Below, piece by piece: positions 7,993 to 16,679 of a stretch of 64,000 nucleotides of DNA. Position numbers and translations under genes: made by a program. Numbering within the stretch: position 1 is the stretch's first letter; each line of letters opens with the position of its first letter. Source of the DNA: Ramlibacter henchirensis (GTDB taxonomy: Bacteria; Pseudomonadota; Gammaproteobacteria; Burkholderiales; Burkholderiaceae_C). The notes beneath the pieces are model-generated. The model ran no database searches. It was given only the letters and a program-made list of their open reading frames with translations, and was not told the DNA's origin. Where the stretch lies: assembly GCF_004682015.1 (NCBI RefSeq), contig NZ_SMLM01000002.1, positions 682,001 to 746,000 of the forward strand, read 5' to 3'.

Positions 7993-8894
7993 GCAAGCCG
8001 CCGCTGGACCGCCACGCCCTGGGCCGGCGCCTCTCCAAACTGGCGAACGCCAGCACGGCGGACCTGGTGCAGCTGCAGCGGCTGGAGCCCTGCGCGAATC
8101 CGGCCCGGCGCATCGGCCTGACGGGCCCGCCGGGCGCGGGCAAGAGCACGCTGGCGGGACACCTCGCGTTGCATCGCGGCCGAGACCGGCGGCTCGGAGT
8201 GCTCGCCGTGGACCCGAGCAGCCCCAAGTCCGGCGGCGCCATCCTGGGCGACCGCATCCGCATGGACGAACTGGCCGGCAGCTCCGAGATCTACATCCGC
8301 TCGATCGGATCGCGCTCCGCGAGCGACGGACTCTCGGACAACCTGCCCGAGATGCTGGACGTGATGGACGAGTTCGGCTTCGACGAGGTGCTGCTCGAAA
8401 CGGTGGGCGTGGGCCAGGCCGAGTACGCCGCGCGCGCGCAAGTGGACACGCTCGCGCTCGTGCTGCTGCCCGAAAGCGGCGACGTGGTGCAGGCGATGAA
8501 GGCCGGCATCATGGAGATGGCCGACATCTTCGTCGTCAACAAGTCCGACCTGCCCGCGGCGCAGAAGATGGCCACGGACATCCAGCGCATCAGCGCCCTT
8601 TCGCGCCGCCCCGAAGATGCGTGGCGGCCGCCCGTGCTGCTGGTGTCGTCGATGAAACCGGAGACCGTGTCAGCGCTGTCGGCGGCGATCGACCGGCACC
8701 AGGCCTGGCTGGCCGAGTCCGACAGGCGCGCGGCGCTGCTGCAGGCTCGCGCGCGCTATCGCCTGCGGCGGCTGATCGAGCGACGCGCGGCCGACGCGGT
8801 CGCATCGCTCGATGCGAAGACGCTCGAGGCGCCGCTGGAGCAGCAGCTCGAACAAGCCTTGCAGGAGATCCGCAGGCTCTCCACGACCCACTGA
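7989..8894 (+). CDS. meaB: MeaB/ArgK-type GTPase, mutase-associated chaperone
   Basis: A 301-residue G3E-family GTPase. Motifs in order: P-loop GPPGAGKST (46-54), the DPSSPKSGGAILGDRIRM block (75-92) typical of MeaB/ArgK, ETVGVGQ (137-143) and NKSD (184-187). MeaB proteins load adenosylcobalamin and protect or rescue B12 mutases, so its presence supports a functional mutase. The GTG start at 7989 overlaps the transferase stop (GTGA); an upstream continuation of the frame is only the shadow of the transferase gene. Confidence 0.95.
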   Translation: MSKPPLDRHALGRRLSKLANASTADLVQLQRLEPCANPARRIGLTGPPGAGKSTLAGHLALHRGRDRRLGVLAVDPSSPKSGGAILGDRIRMDELAGSSEIYIRSIGSRSASDGLSDNLPEMLDVMDEFGFDEVLLETVGVGQAEYAARAQVDTLALVLLPESGDVVQAMKAGIMEMADIFVVNKSDLPAAQKMATDIQRISALSRRPEDAWRPPVLLVSSMKPETVSALSAAIDRHQAWLAESDRRAALLQARARYRLRRLIERRAADAVASLDAKTLEAPLEQQLEQALQEIRRLSTTH

Positions 8895-8911
8895 CAACAG
8901 GAGACAAGACC

Positions 8912-9877
8912 ATGCTCAAGCAGATCCGCCGCTGGGCCGCGCTCTTCGCGCTGGCCTCCTTCGCGCTCGCCGGCCACGCGCAGGAGTTTCCCAACAAGCC
9001 GGTGAAGATCCTGGTGCCGCAGACGCCGGGTGGCGCTTCGGACTCGCTGGCGCGCATCGTGGCGCAGAAGCTGGCCGAGAAATGGGGCCAGCCCGTGGTC
9101 GTGGAGAACCGTGCCGGGGCCGGCGGCAACGTGGGCATGGAGGTCGTGGCCAATTCGCCGGCGGACGGCTACACGCTCCTCATGAGTTACGTGGGCACGC
9201 ACGCGATCAACGGCTCGCTCTACAAGAAGCTGCCCTTCGATCCGGAAAAGGACTTCGCGCCGGTCGCCACGCTCGCCACGCTTCCGTTCGTCGTGGTCGT
9301 CAAGTCGGATGCGCCGTTCAAGACCCTCCCGGAACTGGTCGCGGCGGCGAAGAAGAGCCAGCTCACCTACGGCTCCGCGGGCAACGGTTCGGTGAACCAC
9401 CTGCTGGGCGAGATGTTCAACGCGGCTGCGGGCGTGAAGCTGGTGCACGTGCCTTACCGCGGCGCGGCGCCCGCCATGCAGGACCTGATGGGCGGACAGA
9501 TCAACGTCGTGTTCACCAGCCTGCCCTCGGTTTCGGGCCACATCAAGCAGGGCACGCTGCATCCCATCGCGGTCACCAGCGCCAAACGCGCAGGCTCGTT
9601 CGCGAACATCCCGACCATCGCCGAATCCGGCTTCAAGGATTTCGACGTCAACCCCTGGTTCGGGCTGTTCGCGCCGGCCAAGGTGCCGCCGCAGGTGGTC
9701 CGCAAGATCAACGCCGACGTGAACGAAGTGCTCAAGTCAAAGGATGTGGTCGACAAGTTCTCCGCCCAGGGCGCCGAGCCCTACATCACCGACCCGCAGC
9801 AGTTCGCCGGCGTGCTCAAGGCGGATATCGCCAAATGGAGCCAGGTGGTCAAGGCGTCCGGCGCGTCCGTCGACTGA
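8912..9877 (+). CDS. Bug/TctC family substrate-binding protein of the mutase operon
   Basis: A 321-residue exported receptor: signal peptide at residues 1-~23 ending GHA-Q, then FPNKPVKILV, TPGGASD, VVENRAGAGGNVG and DGYTLL. GGAG at 8897-8902 precedes ATG 8912. It sits 17 bases after meaB and 9 bases before the RraA-like gene, inside the mutase operon, so it probably captures the carboxylate that the CoA-transferase activates. No TctAB membrane proteins are encoded here; the MFS carrier at the end of the operon may do the transport step. Confidence 0.9.
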   Translation: MLKQIRRWAALFALASFALAGHAQEFPNKPVKILVPQTPGGASDSLARIVAQKLAEKWGQPVVVENRAGAGGNVGMEVVANSPADGYTLLMSYVGTHAINGSLYKKLPFDPEKDFAPVATLATLPFVVVVKSDAPFKTLPELVAAAKKSQLTYGSAGNGSVNHLLGEMFNAAAGVKLVHVPYRGAAPAMQDLMGGQINVVFTSLPSVSGHIKQGTLHPIAVTSAKRAGSFANIPTIAESGFKDFDVNPWFGLFAPAKVPPQVVRKINADVNEVLKSKDVVDKFSAQGAEPYITDPQQFAGVLKADIAKWSQVVKASGASVD

Positions 9878-9886
9878 AGGCCCGAG

Positions 9887-10591
9887 ATGAGCCCCTCCAA
9901 GGTCTACCTGAAGGTCAACCGCGTGGCGGCCGAGATCGTGGCCCAGGCGCGCGAGGTCACCGTGGCCGACGTGCACGAAGCCATGGGCCCGCCCGGCCGC
10001 GCGGCGCTGATGTCGGCGCGGATGCGCCCGCTCAAGGATGGCCAGAAGATCGCCGGGCCGGCCGTCACGGCGTTCTGCTGGCCCGGCGACAACCTGATGA
10101 TGCACCGCGCGCTGTACCTCTCGCAGCCCGGCGACGTGCTGGTGGTCGTCTGCCAGGCCGAGCTGTCGGGCGCGCAATGGGGCGACCTCGCCACCCGCTA
10201 CGCGTTGCAGAAGGGCCTGGCCGGCGTCGTGGTCCAGGGCTGCGCGCGCGATGTCGACCAGGTGCGCGCGCTAGGCCTGCCGGTGTGGTCCACCCACATC
10301 TGGCCGATCCATCCCGACAAGTCGGGACACGGATTCGTGAACGCGCCGGTGGTGTGCGAAGGCGTGAACGTGCGACCGGGCGACCTGATCATCGCGGACG
10401 GCGACGGCGTCATCTGCGTGCCGCGCGGCGAGGCCTCGCGCGTCGTCTCCGCGGCGCAAGGGAAGATGCGCAAGGAAGACGAGGCCGCGGAGAAGGTGCG
10501 CGCCGGGGCTGCCGTGTGGGACCTGAGCGGCGCCGCCGAGATCTATGCGCGCATGCAGGTCGAAGAGATCGACGGCGCCTACGACGACTGA
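9887..10591 (+). CDS. RraA-like protein (HMG/CHA aldolase and oxaloacetate decarboxylase family)
   Basis: A 234-residue member of the RraA/dimethylmenaquinone methyltransferase-like family. The family core is seen as GAQWGD (95-100) and VVQGCARDVDQVR (115-127, Arg121-Asp122), with DGDGV near the end. Related enzymes cleave 4-hydroxy-4-methyl-2-oxoglutarate or decarboxylate oxaloacetate; many others are unassigned. Within a mutase/CoA-transferase operon a lyase or decarboxylase acting on a branched hydroxy-diacid is plausible but unproven. RNase E inhibition (true RraA) is unlikely given the context. The MFS gene begins directly after its stop. Confidence 0.85.
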   Translation: MSPSKVYLKVNRVAAEIVAQAREVTVADVHEAMGPPGRAALMSARMRPLKDGQKIAGPAVTAFCWPGDNLMMHRALYLSQPGDVLVVVCQAELSGAQWGDLATRYALQKGLAGVVVQGCARDVDQVRALGLPVWSTHIWPIHPDKSGHGFVNAPVVCEGVNVRPGDLIIADGDGVICVPRGEASRVVSAAQGKMRKEDEAAEKVRAGAAVWDLSGAAEIYARMQVEEIDGAYDD

Positions 10592-11797
10592 ATGACGCCG
10601 CGTCCCACCGGCGCCTGGACCGCGCTGGCCATCACGCTAGCCGTGCAGGCCCTGGTGTCGATGGCGGTCCTCACCGTCCCGGCGATGGCGCCGGCCATGG
10701 CGCAGTCGCTCGGCGTGTCGGCCACGCTGATCGGCGCGTACATCGCGGTCGTCTACAGCGGCGCCATGATCGCGAGCCTGATGGCCGGGCCGCTGGTTGT
10801 GCGCTTCGGCGCGATCCGCATCAGCCAGCTCGGGCTCGTGGTCTGCGCCGCGGGGCTCGCCCTGCTCGCGCTCACGCCCGCACTCCCCGCCGCGTTCATC
10901 GGCGCGTTCCTCATCGGCGTCGGCTACGGGCCCATCACGCCCGCCAGTTCGCACCTGCTGGCCAGGACCACCCCCGCCCATCGCGCGTCCCTGGTCTTTT
11001 CCATCAAGCAGTCCGGCGTGCCGCTGGGCGGCGTGATGGCGGGCGCGTTCGTTCCGGCCCTGCTCATCGCCGGCGGCACCGAAGCTGCCCTGCTGGCCGT
11101 GGCCGCAGGCAACCTGGTGTGCGCCCTCATCGCCGAACCGATGCGGCCGCCGCTCGATGCGGACCGGGAGCCGGGGCGCCCCCTGAGCTTCACGAGCCTG
11201 GTCGGGCCGTTGCGCCTGGTCGCGTCGCATGCGGACCTGGCGCGCCTGGCCTCGTATTCGTTCATCTTCTCCGCCGTGCAGATGTGCCTGGCCACGTACC
11301 TCGTGACCTACCTGCATTCGGCGCTGGGCTTTGGCCTGGTGGCGGCCGGCGCGGTCCTTTCGACGGCGCAGGTCGGCGGCGTCATCGGCCGGATCGTGTG
11401 GGGCTACATCGCGGACCGTTGGCTCGCTCCCCGCCTCATGCTGGCGGTGCTGGCCGGCCTGATGGCCCTGTGCTGCGGTGCCACCGCCGCCCTGCAGGCC
11501 GGCAGCCCCATGCCGCTGCTGCTCGCGCTGATGGTGGTGTTCGGTGCTTCGGCGACGGGCTGGAACGGCGTCTACCTCGCCGAAGTCGCCCGGCTCGCAC
11601 CGGCAGGCCATGCGAGCGCGGCCACGGGCGGCTCGCTCGCGGTGACGTTCCTGGGCGTGGTGCTCGGGCCGGTGCTGTTCGGCCTGTTGTCGGGCGCATT
11701 CGACAGCTACCGCGCCGGCTACCTCGCATTGGCGCTCCCCGCGGCCTGGTGCGGCTGGCAGCTGGTTCGCCACGCACGACGCGTCGTGACTGCCTGA
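10592..11797 (+). CDS. MFS transporter
   Basis: A 401-residue major facilitator with about 12 hydrophobic segments and a central hydrophilic loop near residues 185-205 (EPMRPPLDADREPGR). The loop-2/3 type motif is degenerate (AGPLVVRFGAIR). The ATG at 10592 abuts the previous stop with no spacer, so it is the last gene of the mutase operon. It could import the diacid that starts the pathway or export a product. It converges on the amidase gene with only 21 bases between and no obvious terminator. Confidence 0.88.
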   Translation: MTPRPTGAWTALAITLAVQALVSMAVLTVPAMAPAMAQSLGVSATLIGAYIAVVYSGAMIASLMAGPLVVRFGAIRISQLGLVVCAAGLALLALTPALPAAFIGAFLIGVGYGPITPASSHLLARTTPAHRASLVFSIKQSGVPLGGVMAGAFVPALLIAGGTEAALLAVAAGNLVCALIAEPMRPPLDADREPGRPLSFTSLVGPLRLVASHADLARLASYSFIFSAVQMCLATYLVTYLHSALGFGLVAAGAVLSTAQVGGVIGRIVWGYIADRWLAPRLMLAVLAGLMALCCGATAALQAGSPMPLLLALMVVFGASATGWNGVYLAEVARLAPAGHASAATGGSLAVTFLGVVLGPVLFGLLSGAFDSYRAGYLALALPAAWCGWQLVRHARRVVTA

Positions 11798-11818
11798 CCG
11801 CAGGTCTCACCGGCTGCG

Positions 11819-13351
11819 CTAGGCGCCCAGGATGGTTTCGAACCGCGCCGCAGCTGCCAGGAGCTGCGCGTCATCGCCGCACGTGCCGGCCAACTGCAAG
11901 CCGACGGGCAGGCCCAACTGGGTGCGGCCGCACGGAACGGTGATGGCGGGCATCCCGGTGAGGTTGAACGGCAGCGTGCAGCGCGTCAGTGCCGGATGGA
12001 TGGGAAAGGTGCCTGCGCCGATCTCCACCGTCGGACCCGGCTCGGGCGCGGGCGTGACGACCGCCGGCGTGATCAGGACATCGGCGCCCTTTTGCAACGG
12101 GGCGTGCAGCGACGAGCGCAGCGTGCCGCGCAACCGCTGCGCCTTGATGTAGTCCACCGCGCGAAGGAACTGGCCGGTCTCCAGCCGCACGCGGACCTCG
12201 TCGCCGAGACCTTCCGGACGGCGAAGCCCCCTGTCCATGTGGACCTGCGCGGCTTCGGCGCAGATGGTGAAGAACTGCAGGGTGGGCGCCAGTTCAACCG
12301 CGTCGACAGCGCCTGCGTCGATGGACACGCCCGCGCGTCGAAGCTTGTCGAGGGCGGCCTCGTAGATCTCCCGCACTTCCGGATCGATGGGATCCAGGAA
12401 GTAGTTCGACACGGCGAACGCCCGCAGGTCCGCGGCAGCCGGGCGCGCAAGCGCTCCTTCGGGCAGGCCCGCCATGATCTCGGTCAGCAGCACATGGTCC
12501 AGCGCCGACTTGGCGAAGGTGCCGACGTGGTCGAGCGACCATGCCAGCGGCAGCACGCCTTCCAGCGGGATCAGGCCGAAGCTGGACTTGAAGCCGGAGA
12601 TGCCGCACAGCGCTGCCGGCATGCGCACCGAGCCGGCCGTGTCGGTGCCCAATGCGATGTCGGCCATGCCGGTGGCCACGGCGACGGCCGATCCGCCGCT
12701 GGATCCGCCCGCAAGGCGCTCGCCACGTCCGGGATGCCGCACACGGCCATCGTGCGGGTTGTCGGTCGTCGCGCCGTAGGCCAGTTCGTGCATGGTCGTC
12801 ATGCCGACCACGATCGCATCCTCGCGTTGCAGCCGCTGCACGCATTCGGCGCTGGATGCGGGCCGTTGCACAGGAAGGGATCGGGTACCGAACGTCAGGG
12901 GCATGCCCGCGACTGCAAGGCAATCCTTCACCGCCACCAGCACGCCCGCCAGGCGGCCCACCCGCTCGCCGCGTGCGGCGCGATCCCGGAGCGCCCTGGC
13001 CTGCTCGATCGCGCCCATCGCATCGACATGGCGCATGGCGTTGAGCGCGGCGCCCGCGTCGGTCGCAGCCAGCGCCGCTTCGACGCGAGCGACGGGATCG
13101 GTCCGTCCGCGGCTCACATCCTGCGCCAACCGGTACAGGCTGCCTGAATGCGGCGCCGTGCCCGCCGGCAATGCACCTGCGGTGGCAGGCCCGATCGGCG
13201 GGCAGTCGTCGCCGGTGTCCGCGTTGGCCAGCCGCTGCAAATCCGGCAGCGCAGAGGCCAATCGTTGCGACCACAGCGGCGCGCGGTCCGCATGGGGCGT
13301 CCCGAAGACTGCTGCGGCCGCGTTAACGTAGGCCTCGATCTGATCTGTCAC
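11819..13351 (-). CDS. Amidase (amidase signature family)
   Basis: A 510-residue amidase-signature enzyme. The Ser-cisSer-Lys triad is visible: Lys142 in VAVKDCLAVAG, Ser217 in AGGSSGGSA and Ser241 in GTDTAGSVRMP (24 residues apart as in GatA). I chose GTG 13351 because GAGGGG lies 6 bases upstream; the frame continues upstream only as shadow of the binding-protein gene. It hydrolyses an amide or carbamate of unknown identity; GatA itself is not indicated because GatB/C are absent. It follows a nitrate/sulfonate-type binding protein gene in one (-) unit, so the bound ligand may be its substrate. Confidence 0.9.
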   Translation of the reverse strand: MTDQIEAYVNAAAAVFGTPHADRAPLWSQRLASALPDLQRLANADTGDDCPPIGPATAGALPAGTAPHSGSLYRLAQDVSRGRTDPVARVEAALAATDAGAALNAMRHVDAMGAIEQARALRDRAARGERVGRLAGVLVAVKDCLAVAGMPLTFGTRSLPVQRPASSAECVQRLQREDAIVVGMTTMHELAYGATTDNPHDGRVRHPGRGERLAGGSSGGSAVAVATGMADIALGTDTAGSVRMPAALCGISGFKSSFGLIPLEGVLPLAWSLDHVGTFAKSALDHVLLTEIMAGLPEGALARPAAADLRAFAVSNYFLDPIDPEVREIYEAALDKLRRAGVSIDAGAVDAVELAPTLQFFTICAEAAQVHMDRGLRRPEGLGDEVRVRLETGQFLRAVDYIKAQRLRGTLRSSLHAPLQKGADVLITPAVVTPAPEPGPTVEIGAGTFPIHPALTRCTLPFNLTGMPAITVPCGRTQLGLPVGLQLAGTCGDDAQLLAAAARFETILGA

Positions 13352-13380
13352 GGTCGGCCCCTCATGCCATCCCGTGCCGC

Positions 13381-14349
13381 TTACCTGGCCGCAACGTGCA
13401 GCAGGTCCTTCGACGCCAGCGGGCCAGTGAGCATGCCGTGCTTGCGCATCAGCGCCAGCGACGCATCCACGGACCTGGGATCCACCGTCTTCTTGAAAGG
13501 CGCGACGTGCAGCTTCTTGAGCCGATCCTCCGGCAGCTTCGTGAAGCTGGCGATCAGCTTGACCCATTCCGGCGAGCCGGCGTTGGAGTTCATCCAGTCG
13601 ATGCCCTTGTCCAGTCCGCGCACGAACGCGTCGATCGTCTTCGGGTTGGACTTGATGAAGGACTCCGTTGCGACGTACTGCGAGATCGACATGCCCTTCT
13701 GCACGCTGTGGAAGGGCCAGCCCACGAGTTCCAGCGCTCCGCTGTCGATGCCGGTGGACAGGAACGGGTCGACCAGCACGCCGGCATCGACCTGCCCGCC
13801 CTTGATCGCGTCCGTCATCTGGGGAAACGGCACCTCCACGTAGGTCACGCGGGACGGGTCACCTCCGGTGGCCTCGACCCAGGCGCGCGAATACAGCCAG
13901 ATGACGTTGGAACGGTTGTTCACCGCGACGCGCTTGCCCTCGAGGTCCTTGCCGGTCTTGAAGCCCTTGCCCCGGGCTGCCACCAGCGCCGTGCCCTCCG
14001 GCGGCGCATCCGGTGCGTTGGCTGCGGGCGCGATGATCTTGAACCCGAGACCCTGGGCCGCGCCCAGGGCCGTGGAGACGATGTTGCTGAAGGCCACCTG
14101 CACCTGGCCCGCCGCCAATGCAGGCAGCCCCACCGCGCCGCCGGCGGTCGGCGTCAGGTCGACCTCGAGCCCTTCCGCGGCGAAGAAGCCCTTCTGGATC
14201 GCCGCATGCAGCGCGGCCGTGTCGATGATGGGCACGACGCTGGCACGGATCTTCACCGGCGCCTGCGCCAGCGCGGCCAGCGGGCTGAGTCCGGCCACGG
14301 CGGCGGACGCGGCGACGCGATGGAACTGGCGGCGGGAAAGAAGGCTCAT
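13381..14349 (-). CDS. ABC transporter substrate-binding protein (SsuA/TauA/NMT1-like)
   Basis: A 322-residue periplasmic binding protein of the nitrate/sulfonate/taurine/thiamine-precursor type. The N-terminus has SRRQF followed by a hydrophobic stretch, resembling a twin-arginine signal, with cleavage near ALAQ. Mature landmarks include AIQKGFFAAEGLEVDL and GKRVAVNNRSN. GGAGA lies upstream of ATG 14349. No permease or ATPase gene is adjacent, so it must use a transporter encoded elsewhere. Downstream (29 bases) is the amidase, suggesting the ligand is an amide or nitrogen compound. Confidence 0.88.
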   Translation of the reverse strand: MSLLSRRQFHRVAASAAVAGLSPLAALAQAPVKIRASVVPIIDTAALHAAIQKGFFAAEGLEVDLTPTAGGAVGLPALAAGQVQVAFSNIVSTALGAAQGLGFKIIAPAANAPDAPPEGTALVAARGKGFKTGKDLEGKRVAVNNRSNVIWLYSRAWVEATGGDPSRVTYVEVPFPQMTDAIKGGQVDAGVLVDPFLSTGIDSGALELVGWPFHSVQKGMSISQYVATESFIKSNPKTIDAFVRGLDKGIDWMNSNAGSPEWVKLIASFTKLPEDRLKKLHVAPFKKTVDPRSVDASLALMRKHGMLTGPLASKDLLHVAAR

Positions 14350-14480
14350 GCAGGTCTCCGTGCTTTGGAACCGGGGCTGCGAGTGTTGCGGCCCCGAGCC
14401 TTCGAAGCCAGCGAAATTTGCGCGATGCGCAGAAAACGTAGCCCTTTGGAGCCAAGTTGGCCGTGGATCGCCTGAGCGCC

Positions 14481-15146
14481 TCAGATCGCGTAGATCACAC
14501 CCGCCGCACCCGCCACGACCAGGCTTCCCGCCCAGACGACGTCGAGGTTCAACCACGCCCGCCGCAGGAAACCAAGGCCCAGGTACCGGTAGACGGCCCA
14601 GGCGATGAGCAAGCCCGCCAGCAGCATCGCCACAGTATGCACGGTGGCCACCGCCAGCGCGGTGGCGACGTTCGACGACCCCAGCGCGCGAACGACGGTC
14701 GCATGGGCCGCGGCCGCCCTGCCATCGGCAGAGGACGGCTCGCAGAGCCCCAGCGTGAAGGGCAGCAGCATGAGCCCGGCGCCGTGCGCGGTCGCCATCC
14801 AGAACGACCACCAGGCCAGTTGCGTCGGGCGGATGCGCGCCAGCGCCCGCGGATGCCGCCGCTGCACGAGGCGGTAGATGCCGTAGAGCAGGACCAATGC
14901 GCCCGCGCCCAGCTGGATCGTGCGGCTCCAGGACACATAGCCCGCGAGCCAGGCGAACGGCACCAGCGCGACCGACATGGCTGCGAGGTGTCCGCCGCCC
15001 AGCGGCAGCAAGGTCGCGAAGACGGCGCGGTCCGCTTTCTCGGCAAGCCCGTTCGCGACCGCCAGCGGCCAACCCATCGCCGGGTTGAGGCCGTGGTAGA
15101 TGCCGAGCGCGACGACGGTGAGCCAGAGCGCCGCGGTGCTGCTCAA
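14481..15146 (-). CDS. Polytopic membrane protein linked to SBP56
   Basis: A 221-residue integral membrane protein with about six hydrophobic segments. Conserved-looking polar-in-membrane motifs are GIYHGLNPAMGW, LLPLGGGHLAAMS and MATAHGAGLMLLP; the His residues placed beside membrane segments suggest metal or cofactor handling. I chose TTG 15146 because it overlaps the SBP56 stop (TTGA), implying translational coupling; no strong ribosome site is seen. I do not recognise a named family with certainty. Its tie to SBP56 suggests a role in metal supply or in export/import of that enzyme's substrate. Confidence 0.7.
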   Translation of the reverse strand: MSSTAALWLTVVALGIYHGLNPAMGWPLAVANGLAEKADRAVFATLLPLGGGHLAAMSVALVPFAWLAGYVSWSRTIQLGAGALVLLYGIYRLVQRRHPRALARIRPTQLAWWSFWMATAHGAGLMLLPFTLGLCEPSSADGRAAAAHATVVRALGSSNVATALAVATVHTVAMLLAGLLIAWAVYRYLGLGFLRRAWLNLDVVWAGSLVVAGAAGVIYAI

Positions 15147-16546
15147 GCCGAGGGGTAGCAGAAGGAATCGGTGGAACAGTCGCCGCCCTGCAGGCGGACC
15201 TGGTGCGCGCCGTAGCCGTCGCCGAACTCGACGTAGAAGTCCGGGTCGAGTTCGAGCCCGCCCTGCGGCGTGGTCCTGCACATCACCTGCACGCCCGGGA
15301 TCCCGTCCGGATAGAACTGGCGGTCCCATGTGCTGTACAGGGAATTCGTGAAGAACACGCGGCGGCCGTCGCGGCTGATCTCGGTCATCTGCGGACCGCC
15401 GCCGAAGGCACGGCCATTGGGGTGCTTCTGGCGCCCGGCGATGCCGCCGAGGCGCACGCTTCCCGACAAGGTCGGCTTGAAGGGATCCGTGACGTCGTAC
15501 TGCCGCAGTTCGCCGGTGCCCCAGCAGGCCACGTACAGGAAACGGTCGTCCATCGACAGGTCGATGTCGCTGATGAGAGGCGGAACGGCCGCGAAGCCCT
15601 TGAGCAGGTCGGGCAGTTGCGAGGGGTCCGCCGGCTCGGGCGGCACGGTCGCGGTCTTGCGCGCGTGGAACTTCCCGCCTTCGCGCCACCAGGTCCAGAT
15701 CGACGCCTCCAGGTTGGTCGTGTCGACGACGACGCCGACGAAACCGTAGTCGCGGCTCGGGTCGTGCGCTGGCCGGATCTCCAGCACCATCTGGTGGTTG
15801 GCGCCCAGGTCGATCGTCTGCACGTGGCGACGGTCGCGCAGCTGCCAGAAATGCAGGCTGTGGCCGTACTTGTTGCCCAGCAGGTCCTCGGCGACGATGC
15901 CGTTTTCGAACTGCGGCGGCAGGGCCCACTCGCTCGACACCATGTAGTCGCGCGGCAGGTTCCACCAGAAGTCGTAGTGCAGCTGCTGCGGCCCGCGGTC
16001 GATCTCCCACCGGCCCAGCACCTCGAAGGTCTGGCAGTCCATGACGAAGATCCCCGGCGGGCCGAGCGTGCCGCTGGTTCCGCCGCCGCCGAGCGTGCTG
16101 ACGTAGATGCCTTCCGGGCCGCAGTGCACCGTGTGCGGACGTGAATACCCCGTCTTGCTGCGGATCTCATCCGGCTCGATCGTCTTGACCAGCCTGGGCT
16201 GCCGCGGGTCCGGCTCGGTGTCGAACACGTACATGCGCGACGAGCGCATGCCGGGCACGACCAGGTAGCGCCGCTTCACGAACGCATTGCACGAGAGAGG
16301 CGACAGGGCCGAGCTGCACGCGTTCCATCCGAAATGGTGGAGCTCGTCGCCGCGGTTCGGCAGTTCGACACGGTTCAGCACCGTTCCGTACGTGGCGGAA
16401 CGCTCGTCGACGTCGACCACCGCCAGCGCGTCGGGTCGCGAGCGGTCGGACGACAGCAGGGCCGTGTACGCGAGGTGTTCCGGTTCCGCCTGCATGGCAA
16501 GGCGGGGCGATGGATGGAAGGTCGGGTCCGGTCGCACGTTCTCCAT
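15143..16546 (-). CDS. SBP56 family protein (selenium-binding protein / methanethiol oxidase-like)
   Basis: A 467-residue seven-bladed propeller protein of the SBP56 family. Landmarks are HHFGWNACSS, SRPHTVHCGP, DDRFLYVACWG, GGPQMTEISRDGRRVF and the C-terminal HQVRLQGGDCSTDSF. Some bacterial members (MtoX) are copper-dependent methanethiol oxidases giving formaldehyde, H2S and peroxide; the metal-binding histidines appear kept. An excellent ribosome site (AAGGAGGTG) precedes ATG 16546. No signal peptide is seen, unlike periplasmic MtoX, so the location and the reaction may differ. The downstream membrane protein overlaps its stop codon. Confidence 0.9.
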   Translation of the reverse strand: MENVRPDPTFHPSPRLAMQAEPEHLAYTALLSSDRSRPDALAVVDVDERSATYGTVLNRVELPNRGDELHHFGWNACSSALSPLSCNAFVKRRYLVVPGMRSSRMYVFDTEPDPRQPRLVKTIEPDEIRSKTGYSRPHTVHCGPEGIYVSTLGGGGTSGTLGPPGIFVMDCQTFEVLGRWEIDRGPQQLHYDFWWNLPRDYMVSSEWALPPQFENGIVAEDLLGNKYGHSLHFWQLRDRRHVQTIDLGANHQMVLEIRPAHDPSRDYGFVGVVVDTTNLEASIWTWWREGGKFHARKTATVPPEPADPSQLPDLLKGFAAVPPLISDIDLSMDDRFLYVACWGTGELRQYDVTDPFKPTLSGSVRLGGIAGRQKHPNGRAFGGGPQMTEISRDGRRVFFTNSLYSTWDRQFYPDGIPGVQVMCRTTPQGGLELDPDFYVEFGDGYGAHQVRLQGGDCSTDSFCYPSA

Positions 16547-16679
16547 GGCGCACCTCCTTGCGTGGCGACGCGAACCGTAGTCCGCGAACCCCAGAAGTCA
16601 AGGCGCTCCGCTGGAGGGTCACCGGCATCGGCTGAGGTGGAGCCGGCGGGCGAGCGTGCTGATGACTACCATTCGAAGG

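Noticed and set aside
10637..11773. Open frame of about 378 codons opposite the MFS gene
   Set aside because: Arg/Gln/Gly-rich with no recognisable domain; the (+) product is a regular 12-span transporter abutting the operon.
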